From CAYSIX01 sp964431205 (lineage in GTDB: Bacteria > Planctomycetota > Phycisphaerae > Phycisphaerales > Phycisphaeraceae), in the NCBI GenBank assembly GCA_964431205.1, contig CAYSIX010000005.1:1-38556 (forward strand): DNA of 38,556 nt. Reading direction: 5' to 3'. The position numbers and the translations under genes were made by a program. Positions 16,634 through 24,444 of the stretch are shown one piece after another (within the stretch, counting starts at the first letter, position 1; each line of letters opens with the position of its first letter). The notes below the pieces were generated by a model. It made no database searches, was not told where the DNA came from, and saw only the letters and a program-made list of their open reading frames with translations.

Positions 16634-17971
16634 TCAGGTCGGCACTTGCCTTGCGCCACGCGCGGCGGCGCGCGGCCTCACCCGTTCTCGGACCCTCGCG
16701 GGGTCCCGAGACTCGGCGGCCACGCTCCGCTCGATCCGCTCGGCCAGCTTCCCCACCTCCGTCGCCAGGTCGTGCTGACGCCGAACCGCCTCCCGGCCCG
16801 CGCTGGCCACCGCCTCCAGCTCCGCCGCCGACGCGTCCAGCACCGCTCGCATCGCCCCCTCCAACGCCGCCGCGTCCCCCGCCGGCACCAGCCACCCCGT
16901 CCGACCGTCCGTCACCAGCTCCGGGATCCCCGCCACGTACGTCGTGACCACCGGCCGGCCCATCGCCATCGCCTCCATCAGCACCACCGGCAGCCCCTCG
17001 GCCGCGCTCGGCAGCACCAGCGCCCGCGACCCACGCAACAGCTCCCGTACGCGCTGCTCGCTCACCCACCCCGTGATCGTCACCTGCCTCTCCAGCCCCA
17101 GCTCCCGGATCCGGCGCTCGATCGGCGCCCGAAGCTCCCCGTCCCCCGCCAGGACCAGGGACGCGTCCGGGTGATCCCGCACCACACGCGCCATCGCCTC
17201 CAGCAGCGTCAGTTGGCCCTTCTGCGGCGTCAGCCGGCCCACGCACACGAGCTGCCGGCTCTCGGCGTCGATCGGCGTCGCCTGCTCGAACCACTCGGGC
17301 CCCACGGCGCAGCGGATCACCTCGATCTTGTCCCACGCCTGCGGCCGCACCCACCGCCGGAGCTGGGCCGCCCCGTAGTGACTGATCGCAACGGTAAAAA
17401 CCGACGCCTCGACCTTCGGCCCCAGGCTCAGCGACGCCGGCGCGTCGAACTCGTCCGGGCCGTGCACGGTCATGCTGAACGGCGGGCCGCCCACGCTCCG
17501 GGCCAGCAGCGCGACCGTCGCCGGGTTTGTCGCGAAGTGCACGTGCAGGTGCTCCACGCCCTCGGCTCGGCACGTCTCGGCCAGCAGGCACGCCTCGGCA
17601 AAGTAGATCAGGTGCAGCAGCACGCCGCGCTCGCTCGCCCATCCCAGCCGCATCGCCCGGGCCAGGCCGCTCACCCACCGCGACGGCGATCGACCGAGCG
17701 CCCGCGCCGTCGCTCCGGCCGCGACGCCCACCCCCTGGGACACGAGGTGCCACGTCTTGCGCCGCTCGTCACGGTCGACCGGGTCCGCCGGCTCTTCCCC
17801 GCTGTCCCGCACCGCCATCCTAACGATGGGGTAACCCATTGATTCGAGCCGCTGCAGCTCCCGGCGGATGAACGTGTGACTCGTCTTCGGGTACTGGTTC
17901 GTGAGGTATCCGATGCGCGGCCGGCGCGTGTCGTGATCGCCTCGGTCGGGTTGATCGGGTCGCCCGCTCAC
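16634..17971 (-). CDS. GT4 glycosyltransferase (WcaL/AmsK-like)
   Basis: 445 residues. The N-terminal GT-B domain has RIGYLTNQYPKTSHTFIRRE (about 19-38), the colanic-acid WcaL-type signature, and HLHVHFATNPATVALLARSV followed by MTVHGPDEFD. The C-terminal domain has QLVCVGRLTPQKGQLTLLEA and the catalytic loop SAAEGLPVVLMEAMAMGRPV with the E-x7-E pair. It would add a sugar with retention to the lipid-linked repeat unit. It starts with GTG at 17971 in a GTGA overlap with the upstream GT4 gene. The two are tandem paralogues, sharing the TFIxRE and HxHFA blocks. The last 25 residues are Arg/Ala-rich and unlike the family. Confidence 0.92.
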   Translation of the reverse strand: MSGRPDQPDRGDHDTRRPRIGYLTNQYPKTSHTFIRRELQRLESMGYPIVRMAVRDSGEEPADPVDRDERRKTWHLVSQGVGVAAGATARALGRSPSRWVSGLARAMRLGWASERGVLLHLIYFAEACLLAETCRAEGVEHLHVHFATNPATVALLARSVGGPPFSMTVHGPDEFDAPASLSLGPKVEASVFTVAISHYGAAQLRRWVRPQAWDKIEVIRCAVGPEWFEQATPIDAESRQLVCVGRLTPQKGQLTLLEAMARVVRDHPDASLVLAGDGELRAPIERRIRELGLERQVTITGWVSEQRVRELLRGSRALVLPSAAEGLPVVLMEAMAMGRPVVTTYVAGIPELVTDGRTGWLVPAGDAAALEGAMRAVLDASAAELEAVASAGREAVRRQHDLATEVGKLAERIERSVAAESRDPARVRERVRPRAAARGARQVPT

Positions 17972-19272
17972 GCCGCACCCCGCCGGACCGTCGCTTCCGC
18001 CGCACGTCGCCGCCGCGGCTCCGACTCGTCGGACGGCGCAGACGGCGTGGCCGCGGCCTCGCCCAACGCCGTGGCGAAGAGCCGCTGCAGCTTCGCCGCC
18101 TCACGCGCCACGTCAAACTCGGCCTCGACCTTCGCCCGCCCGGCGGCGCCGAACCGATGACGCTTCGCCGCGTCGCCCAGCAGCGCCCGCATCGCCTCGG
18201 CCAGCGACGCGCCGTCCCCCGGCGGAACCAGCAGACCGCTCACCCCGTCCTCGACCAGCTCGCCCACCCCGGCGATCCGCGTCGCCACCACCGGCACCCC
18301 CGCCGCCAACGCCTCCATCAGCACCACCGGCACGCCCTCGGCGAAGCTGGCCATCACGAACAGGTCCGTCTCCGCCAGGTGCGCGCCCACCTGCGCCTGC
18401 GACTGGTACCCGGTGAACACGACCCGATCGCTCAGCCCGCGATCCCGCACCCGCCGCTCGAGCATCGCGCGGTCCGGCCCGTCGCCGACGAGCTTCAGCG
18501 TCGTGTCCGGGAACTCGTCGGCGATCGCGGCCCACGCGTCGATGAGCATGGGCAGGCCCTTGACCGCCGCCAGCCGACCGACGAACAGCACCTGCCGCGG
18601 CGGGTCGGCGTGCGCCCGCGGCCGGTAGCGGCCCGGCTCGACGCCGCAGTGCACGACGTGCAGCTTCGGCCACGTCGCCGGGTCCGCGTAGATCATCGCC
18701 TGGCTGCGGCAGAAGTGGCTGATGCAGGCGACGAACCGGGCCTGGGCGATCTTGGCGTCGATGCGCCACTTCGCCGGCTCGAAGAAGATCGCCGGGCCGT
18801 GCATCGTGAAGCTCAGCCCGACGCCGCCCATCGTGCTCGCCAGCGTCGCGACCGAGCAGCTCGAGTTGGCAAAGTGATTGTGCACGTGCCCGATCCCGCG
18901 TCGTCGCAGCTCCGCCGCCAGCACACCCGCCTCGGCGAAGTACGCCAGCGACAGCAGCCGGCCGGCCAGCCCCGGCCAGCCGATCCGCCACGCCTGCGCC
19001 GCCGCCTTCGCGTAACGCAGCGGCGACCGCACGAACTCGCCCGCGTGCGCTGCGATCAGCCGCAGCGGATTTCTCGCCGCCTCCTGCACCACGAACGTCC
19101 GCCCGGCCTCGTCCCGCTGCTCGGGCCCGACCAGGTGCTCGTCGCCCGTCCGCCGCACGGTGAACGTCTCCACCGCCACGCCCAGCTCGCGCAGCGCCGC
19201 GACCTCACGCTGAATGAACGTGTCCGTCGCCCTCGGGTACTCGCCGGTGTGGTACGCGATCCGCAGCATCAT
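17968..19272 (-). CDS. GT4 glycosyltransferase, tandem paralogue of the next gene
   Basis: 434 residues in two Rossmann domains: RIAYHTGEYPRATDTFIQRE (about 4-23), HVHNHFANSSCSVATLASTM and FTMHGPAIFFEP, then QVLFVGRLAAVKGLPMLIDA and the nucleotide-sugar loop SFAEGVPVVLMEALAAGVPV with the E-x7-E pair. It is a retaining transferase of the colanic-acid WcaL/AmsK type; donor and linkage are unknown. ATGATG at 19272-19267 offers two starts. The first gives a 4-base ATGA overlap with the epimerase gene stop and matches the local pattern. Its own stop overlaps the next GT4 start as GTGA. The C-terminal 30 residues are charged low complexity (SDESEPRRRRAAEATVRRG). Confidence 0.92.
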   Translation of the reverse strand: MMLRIAYHTGEYPRATDTFIQREVAALRELGVAVETFTVRRTGDEHLVGPEQRDEAGRTFVVQEAARNPLRLIAAHAGEFVRSPLRYAKAAAQAWRIGWPGLAGRLLSLAYFAEAGVLAAELRRRGIGHVHNHFANSSCSVATLASTMGGVGLSFTMHGPAIFFEPAKWRIDAKIAQARFVACISHFCRSQAMIYADPATWPKLHVVHCGVEPGRYRPRAHADPPRQVLFVGRLAAVKGLPMLIDAWAAIADEFPDTTLKLVGDGPDRAMLERRVRDRGLSDRVVFTGYQSQAQVGAHLAETDLFVMASFAEGVPVVLMEALAAGVPVVATRIAGVGELVEDGVSGLLVPPGDGASLAEAMRALLGDAAKRHRFGAAGRAKVEAEFDVAREAAKLQRLFATALGEAAATPSAPSDESEPRRRRAAEATVRRGAA

Positions 19273-20267
19273 GCCTGTTTCGTCTGCTCCATCGACTCGG
19301 CCACCGCCGCTTCGATCGACAGCCGCGGCGACCAGCCCAGCGTCCGCTTCAGCCGCTCGTTGCGGTACCGCAAAGGCTTGATCCGCGCCGCGAGCTGCTC
19401 CGGGAGCAGCGACCCCGGCACCGGGCCGCGACCGCCCAGCGCCGCGTGCACCATCCCCGCGACCGCACCGGCCGCGCCGAACACCGCACGCGGCATCGGC
19501 AGCACCGTGCGGTGGAGCGCGCCGTGCTCTCGGAGCATCTTCAGGTATTGCCGTTGCGTCGGCAGGTCGTCGTCTACCACGTTCAGCGTCTGCCCGACCG
19601 CGTCGTCCCGCTCGGCGGCGGCCACCACGGCGTCCGCGCAATGGTCCACGTACGTCAGCGGCAGCGTCGCGTCATCGCCCATCGCAACCGTCAGCTTCGA
19701 GCCCAGGCTCTGGCCGAGGCGGTACGTCCACAGCCGGCCGGGCCCGATGATCGGCCCGGGCCGCAGCACGGTCAGCCGCAGCCCGTGCCCCGCGACCGCC
19801 GTGCGCGCCACCGCCTCCTGCTCGATCTTGACCCGGCAGTACGTGTCCCGCCGTTCGGGTCGCGGCTCCAGCGGCGTGACCTCGTCGAGCACGGCACCCC
19901 TCGCCAGCCCGCGGTAGTCGTACACCACGATCGAGCTGACCAGCACCATCCGAGCCACGCCCGCGGCCCGCATCGCCTCGAGCAGGTGCGCCGTGCCGTC
20001 CACCGTCGCCGCCCGCGCCTCGGCCAGCGTGCCACGCATCGTCGCCGCCAGGTGCAGCACCGCGCCCACGTCGCGAACCGCCTCGCGCAGCGACTGCGGC
20101 TCGCACAGGTCCGCCTCGACCACCCCCAGCGCGTCCGACGCCGGCGCGTTCAGACGATCGCGCCCGCCCGGACGCACCATCGCACGGACGGTGTGCCCGG
20201 CGTCGAGCGCGCGGTGGACGACCCGCTGGCCCAGGAATCCGCCGGCACCGGTGATCAGGAGTCGCAT
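19269..20267 (-). CDS. Extended SDR NAD-dependent epimerase/dehydratase
   Basis: 332 residues. The Rossmann NAD(P) loop is TGAGGFLGQRV (6-16). The catalytic residues are visible: Ser111/Ser112 in VSSIVVYDY and the Tyr143-x3-Lys147 pair in YCRVKIEQE. RPGPIIGPGRLW is the nucleotide-sugar-binding region of this class. Extended SDRs in EPS loci usually epimerise, dehydrate or reduce NDP-sugars. It might instead act on a different hexose or lipid-type substrate, because 3-beta-HSD-like relatives share these motifs. It ends in an ATGA overlap with the GT4 gene and begins 28 bases after the Gfo/Idh/MocA gene, so the two oxidoreductases are adjacent and may act in one sugar pathway. Confidence 0.88.
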   Translation of the reverse strand: MRLLITGAGGFLGQRVVHRALDAGHTVRAMVRPGGRDRLNAPASDALGVVEADLCEPQSLREAVRDVGAVLHLAATMRGTLAEARAATVDGTAHLLEAMRAAGVARMVLVSSIVVYDYRGLARGAVLDEVTPLEPRPERRDTYCRVKIEQEAVARTAVAGHGLRLTVLRPGPIIGPGRLWTYRLGQSLGSKLTVAMGDDATLPLTYVDHCADAVVAAAERDDAVGQTLNVVDDDLPTQRQYLKMLREHGALHRTVLPMPRAVFGAAGAVAGMVHAALGGRGPVPGSLLPEQLAARIKPLRYRNERLKRTLGWSPRLSIEAAVAESMEQTKQA

Positions 20268-20295
20268 GCATCCGGGGCCTCGCGGCGGCTCGACA

Positions 20296-21420
20296 CTACG
20301 CCGCCCAGGGCATCGGCTCCACCGGGTCGAACGTCGTCGTCATCCGGTGCGGCGTCGCGCCGTCGCCCGCGCGGTGCGCCGCCAGCACCATCTCGTTCAC
20401 GTGCAGGCAGAACCGCGCCGACAGTCGCGGCGTCCGCCCGGCGCGGATCGCCTCGGCCATCTCCGCGATGCCCGAGCAGAAGTTCCGCTGCTGCGAACCA
20501 CGGTATTTTACGTGCTTGCGGTGCCGGCCCACCATCGGGTACGTCCGACCGATCGGCATGAGCTTACGCGCCCGCCGGATCTGCACGTAGCGATGGATCC
20601 GCAGCTTCGAGCGGTCCCGCCGCGGGTCCTCCAGCTCCATCACGCCGTCTTCGCCGAACAGCCGCAGTCGGTGATCCAGCGGCGCGTACACCCCGCACGT
20701 CAGCCGCGCCACCACCCCGCAGCGGAACTTGATGCACGCGACCGAAAAATCCGCCGCCGTGTCGATCGCCTGCCCCGGCACCTTGTCCGGCACGAGCGTG
20801 TCGCTGAACCCGCTGACCGACTCGGCCGGCCCGAAGAACGCCGCCAGCCACGACAGCACGTACCCCGCGTGCTCCAGCGTGCAGCCGGTCTCGAACTCCT
20901 CGACGTACGGCCAGGGCACGCCCATCTCGTTCACCCACTTCTGCACCGGCATGCGGTGGACCATCCCGTCGTCCATCTCCGCGTACACCAGCCGCACGTC
21001 GCCGACCCGACGCTCCCGGACCGCCTTCCACAGCGTCTGGGCCGCCTCGTTCAGCAGCGTGCACGGCGCGGACGACAACGCCAGCCCCTTCGACTCGGCC
21101 AGCTCGACCAGTCGCTCCGCCTCGCCCGGGCACAACGCCAGCGGCTTCTCCGTGAACACGTGCCTGCCCGCCTCCAGGCACGCCCGCGTCGTCTCGAAGT
21201 GCGCCCGCGGGTTCGTCAGGTTCACCACCAGCTCGACCTCGTCGTCGTCCAGCATCGCGCCCAGGTCCGGGTACACCCGTGCGCCGGTCAGCTCGGCCAT
21301 CGCCCGCGCCCGCGACGCGTCGCGGTCGGCCACGCCGATCAGCTCCAGCGTCGGCTCCAGCGGCAGCGTCAGGCGGTACATGTTGGCCACGTAGCCGCAG
21401 CCGAGCATCGCGATCTTCAT
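20296..21420 (-). CDS. Gfo/Idh/MocA-family oxidoreductase
   Basis: 374 residues. The N-terminal Rossmann domain starts MKIAMLGCGYVANMYRLTLP. The family hallmark EKP is at residues 91-93 (HVFTEKPLAL), contributing the catalytic-site lysine. The C-terminal alpha/beta domain contains TGCTLEHAGYVLSWLAAFFG with a candidate active-site His. Members oxidise or reduce sugars and sugar nucleotides with NAD(P); in polysaccharide loci they often make 3-keto or 2-acetamido-uronic intermediates. The specific substrate is unknown. No secretion (Tat) signal is present, in contrast to many planctomycete members of the family. An in-frame GTG at 21435 is possible; the ATG at 21420 starts exactly at the Rossmann strand and is preferred. 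It lies 29 bases downstream of the GT2 gene. Confidence 0.9.
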   Translation of the reverse strand: MKIAMLGCGYVANMYRLTLPLEPTLELIGVADRDASRARAMAELTGARVYPDLGAMLDDDEVELVVNLTNPRAHFETTRACLEAGRHVFTEKPLALCPGEAERLVELAESKGLALSSAPCTLLNEAAQTLWKAVRERRVGDVRLVYAEMDDGMVHRMPVQKWVNEMGVPWPYVEEFETGCTLEHAGYVLSWLAAFFGPAESVSGFSDTLVPDKVPGQAIDTAADFSVACIKFRCGVVARLTCGVYAPLDHRLRLFGEDGVMELEDPRRDRSKLRIHRYVQIRRARKLMPIGRTYPMVGRHRKHVKYRGSQQRNFCSGIAEMAEAIRAGRTPRLSARFCLHVNEMVLAAHRAGDGATPHRMTTTFDPVEPMPWAA

Positions 21421-21449
21421 CGGGGGGGCGTTCACGTCGGGTGGGGATC

Positions 21450-22460
21450 CTACGTCGTGGCCGCGGCGCCGTCGCCCTTGTACTCGATCAGCGTCGCGCG
21501 TCGGCCCGAGAGCCGATTCAGCGCGTAACGCGCCTGGCCGACCGCCTCGGCCGTCTTGCCGATCACGCAGAACCACGCGTACAGCCGCGCGTCGGCCGGA
21601 GACTCGCCCCGTGCGCGGCGGTGCCGCGCCACCCGCCAGGCGAGCTGCGCGTCGAGCGCCAGCGCCGCCGCCACGCTCAACCCCCACGTCGGCCACGCCA
21701 GCCCGAGCGCCGCCGCCGGCACGACCACGCCGTAACCCCACACGCTCAGCGCCCGGCGTCGGGCGGCGCGACGATCCTCGGCCGCCGCGTGCCCCATCGC
21801 CTGCGCCGACGCCCACCCGCCGCGCACCGTCCGCTTCCACCACTGCCCGAAGCGCGTCATCGCCGCGTCGTGCAGCGTCATGTCGTGGTCGATCCGTTCC
21901 ACGCCGAAACCCGCGTGACGCAGGCGGGCGCACAGCTCGGGCTCCTCGCCGCAGATCCGCGCGTCGTCGAACCCGCCGACCCGCTGCAACGCGTCCACGC
22001 GATACAGCGCGTCGCCGCCGCACGCCCGCGCCGGGCCGACCGGCGTGTTCCACTCCATGTCGGCCAGGCGGTTGTAGACCGTCGCTTCCCGGTGGCGTTC
22101 GTGCCGTCGCCCGCAGACGACGGCGAGCGTCGGCTCCTCCCGTAGGCGTTGCGCAGCCGCCTCCAGCCACCCGCCCACGAGCGAGCAGTCGCCGTCGATG
22201 AACTGGACGAACTCGACGCCGTGGTGCTTTTCGAGCAGGCGGCGAAGCCCGGCGTTGCGTGCCCGCGCCGCGGTGAACGGGATCGACGTGTCCAGCTCGA
22301 CCACCTCGGCGCCGCGCTGTCGCGCGGCGGCGACGCTGCCGTCGGTCGAGCCCGAGTCCACGTACACGGTGCGTTCGATCGCCGGGCCCAGGCTCTCCAG
22401 GCACGCGATCAGGCGGGCGCCCTCATTTCGACCGATCGCGACGATGCCGATGGTGTTCAT
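21450..22460 (-). CDS. GT2 glycosyltransferase with C-terminal hydrophobic region
   Basis: 336 residues. The GT-A domain opens NTIGIVAIGRNEGARLIACL, with TVYVDSGSTDGS (about 31-42), FVQFIDGDCSLVGGW (DGD metal motif, about 88) and ARICGEEPELCARLRHAGF (the acidic catalytic-base region). Two hydrophobic stretches follow at about 240-275 (SVWGYGVVVPAAALGLAWPT, then WGLSVAAALALD), so it is probably membrane-anchored. The ending resembles GT2 enzymes described as cell-wall or succinoglycan-type; the sugar is unknown. The ATG at 22460 overlaps the sulfotransferase stop as ATGA, so translation is coupled to that gene. Confidence 0.9.
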   Translation of the reverse strand: MNTIGIVAIGRNEGARLIACLESLGPAIERTVYVDSGSTDGSVAAARQRGAEVVELDTSIPFTAARARNAGLRRLLEKHHGVEFVQFIDGDCSLVGGWLEAAAQRLREEPTLAVVCGRRHERHREATVYNRLADMEWNTPVGPARACGGDALYRVDALQRVGGFDDARICGEEPELCARLRHAGFGVERIDHDMTLHDAAMTRFGQWWKRTVRGGWASAQAMGHAAAEDRRAARRRALSVWGYGVVVPAAALGLAWPTWGLSVAAALALDAQLAWRVARHRRARGESPADARLYAWFCVIGKTAEAVGQARYALNRLSGRRATLIEYKGDGAAATT

Positions 22461-23389
22461 CGCGGTGAGGTGGCTCCGGTGGGTCCGGCGGGTGTCGTCG
22501 ACCGGGCCTCGGTTGACGCGTCGCCGGCCCAGTCGAGCGGGCGATCGCGTGTGACCGCCTTGAAGTTCTCGCAGTTCAGCTCGACGCCGAGCCAGCGCCC
22601 GAGGATCGCCAGGTCTTCGTCGAAGACGGCCGCGAGCCGGCGTTCATTGTCCGGCGAGAGCGTCGGGCGTTCGGTCATCATCCAGCGGCGCTTGACGCGG
22701 TCGCGCCAGGTCTGAGGGATGAGGCGACGGCGGACGGTGCGGACGCCGGGCAGGTCGAGCAGGCGCTCGCGGAGCGGGTCGCGACGGATCCGCTGCTCGG
22801 AAGCGTTCTGCCGCGCTCGTTCGTGGCTCCAGGAAGGGGTTCGATCGTAGCCGATGAAGCGGCAGACGCGCTCGAGCTCGGCCTGGGGGTGTTCGTGCAG
22901 GCAATCGAAGAACACGGGCAGGATCGCGTCGCGTCCGAACGCTCGGCGGTACGGCTCGAGCTGATAGGCGTAGCGGCTGTAGTCGATCAGGATGGGCAGC
23001 TCGTCGATCGCGCGATCGATCGGCACATCAGTCAGGCCCTGGGTCCACTCGTGGATATATTGCGAAATCAGGCGATCGATCGGGTGACGCATGATGTAGA
23101 TGAGCCGCGCGTGCGGGGCGGCCGCGCTGAGGCGTTCGATGGTGTGGGGATAGGTCGGGAGCTTGGTGTAGTGCGTGCTCGACTCGCCGCGTAGGTCGTC
23201 GTGGCCGGCCGCGTCGAACAGCGCGCGGTACCAGGCCTCGCCTTGGGCGAAGACCTCGTCGTCGCTGAAGAAGCAGGGCTCCTTGGGCGCGCTCATGAAG
23301 ATGCCGGGCTGCGCGGCGAGCTGGTCGTGCAGCGTCGTGGTGGCGGCCTTCATGGCGCCGATGATGATGAAGTCGGGCGGGGGGGTCAC
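22457..23389 (-). CDS. PAPS-dependent sulfotransferase (first of two)
   Basis: 310 residues, soluble. The 5'-phosphosulfate loop FIIIGAMKAATTTLHDQL lies at residues 7-24, with Lys14 as the catalytic lysine. The 3'-phosphate site is ARLIYIMRHPIDRLISQYIH (about 100-120, Arg and Ser). These are the two PAPS-binding elements of the sulfotransferase family. The enzyme would move a sulfate group from 3'-phosphoadenylyl sulfate to a hydroxyl or amine of the polysaccharide or its precursor. No ATG is available; the start is a GTG at 23389 in a GTGA overlap with the upstream GT2 gene. A longer open frame upstream is the antisense-like composition of that gene. The paralogue lies at 27314-28180. The C-terminal tail is low complexity. 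Confidence 0.9.
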   Translation of the reverse strand: MTPPPDFIIIGAMKAATTTLHDQLAAQPGIFMSAPKEPCFFSDDEVFAQGEAWYRALFDAAGHDDLRGESSTHYTKLPTYPHTIERLSAAAPHARLIYIMRHPIDRLISQYIHEWTQGLTDVPIDRAIDELPILIDYSRYAYQLEPYRRAFGRDAILPVFFDCLHEHPQAELERVCRFIGYDRTPSWSHERARQNASEQRIRRDPLRERLLDLPGVRTVRRRLIPQTWRDRVKRRWMMTERPTLSPDNERRLAAVFDEDLAILGRWLGVELNCENFKAVTRDRPLDWAGDASTEARSTTPAGPTGATSPR

Positions 23390-24444
23390 GGTTGATGGTC
23401 GGCGGCGCGGGCGGGGGTGCGCAGCGGTCGCCAGGCGTTGGTCCAGATGTCGCGTTCCTCGCGTTTGCAGGTGTGTCGGCCGCGATGGCCGAGGACCTCG
23501 CGGGTGAAGCTGACCGCGCGGCCGGCGAGCCAGAGCAGGTTGGCCGCCCAGAGCCCGACGCGGCCGTAGAACCTGGCGTAGTAGCGAGAACGGGACGCGT
23601 AGTAGTACCGGGGGCGGGGCTCGCGTGCCTTGGCGGCGGCCTTGACGGGGGACGTGCCGCCGCGCAGGTGCACGATGCGCGCCGCCGGCCAGTGCAGGAC
23701 CTTCCAGCCGGCCCGGCGCAGGCGTCGGCAGTAGTCGGCGTCCTCGAAGTACATGAAGTACCCCTCGTCCATCAGCCCGACCCGCCGGACCGCCTCGCGT
23801 CGGATCATGACCGCGGCGAAGCTGGTCCAGGCGACCTCGACTGGCGCGTCGTACACCTTGGTGGGCACGTCGTGACGGCGCAGCAGCTTCGTCAGCGGAC
23901 CGGTCTGGGCGGCGAGCAGCAGCTCGGTCAGCGGGGTGAAGTCGCGGAAGCAACTGATCTGCGGCTCGCCGCTGGGCCACTCGAGGCGTGGGCTGACGAT
24001 GCCGGCGTCCGGGTTCTTTCGCATGGCCGCCAGCAGCTCGTCGATCGCGCCGGGGCGGACGAGCGTGTCGCTGTTCAGCAACAGGTACGCTTCGGCGTCG
24101 ACCGCGTCCAGCCCGACATTGTTGCCGGCGGAGAAGCCGTCGTTGCGATCCGAGCGGATCACCCGTGCCCACGCGGACCAGCCCTCGGCGTCGATCGCTT
24201 TGGCGATCTGATCGGCGGAGTCGTCGCCACTGGCGTTGTCGACGACGGCCGCGCAACGCGTCGTGGGATCGATCTGATCGGCGAGGTATCGCAGGCAGTC
24301 GATGACCAGGCGTGGCGTGCGGTAGTTCAGGATGACGACGGCGAGCTCGAGCGCGCGGGGCGTCGGTGTGGCTGAGGTCGACGAGGCGCGACGCTCGCCC
24401 GCGGGCGGACTGGATTCAATGGTTGGCGGCACGGTACGGGTCAC
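23386..24444 (-). CDS. GT2 glycosyltransferase (rhamnosyltransferase/WbbL-like)
   Basis: 352 residues. The domain begins after a 32-residue low-complexity lead at ELAVVILNYRTPRLVIDCLR, then AAVVDNASGDDS, DRNDGFSAGNNVGL, LLLNSDTLVRPG (the SD metal motif) and the catalytic region GYFMYFEDADYCRRLRRAGW. This is the WbbL/rhamnosyltransferase arrangement of inverting GT2 enzymes, although sugar specificity cannot be proven. The C-terminal 80 residues are Arg/Tyr-rich with one hydrophobic stretch (RVGLWAANLLWLAGRAV), suggesting membrane association. The start GTG (24444) and the stop (23386) both lie in 4-base overlaps with their neighbours, so this gene sits in the middle of a coupled chain. Confidence 0.92.
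   Translation of the reverse strand: MTRTVPPTIESSPPAGERRASSTSATPTPRALELAVVILNYRTPRLVIDCLRYLADQIDPTTRCAAVVDNASGDDSADQIAKAIDAEGWSAWARVIRSDRNDGFSAGNNVGLDAVDAEAYLLLNSDTLVRPGAIDELLAAMRKNPDAGIVSPRLEWPSGEPQISCFRDFTPLTELLLAAQTGPLTKLLRRHDVPTKVYDAPVEVAWTSFAAVMIRREAVRRVGLMDEGYFMYFEDADYCRRLRRAGWKVLHWPAARIVHLRGGTSPVKAAAKAREPRPRYYYASRSRYYARFYGRVGLWAANLLWLAGRAVSFTREVLGHRGRHTCKREERDIWTNAWRPLRTPARAADHQP

Noticed and set aside
23390..24256. N-terminal extension of the first sulfotransferase
   Set aside because: It is an out-of-frame reading of the upstream GT2 gene. The GTG at 23389 forms a GTGA overlap and starts just before the PAPS loop.
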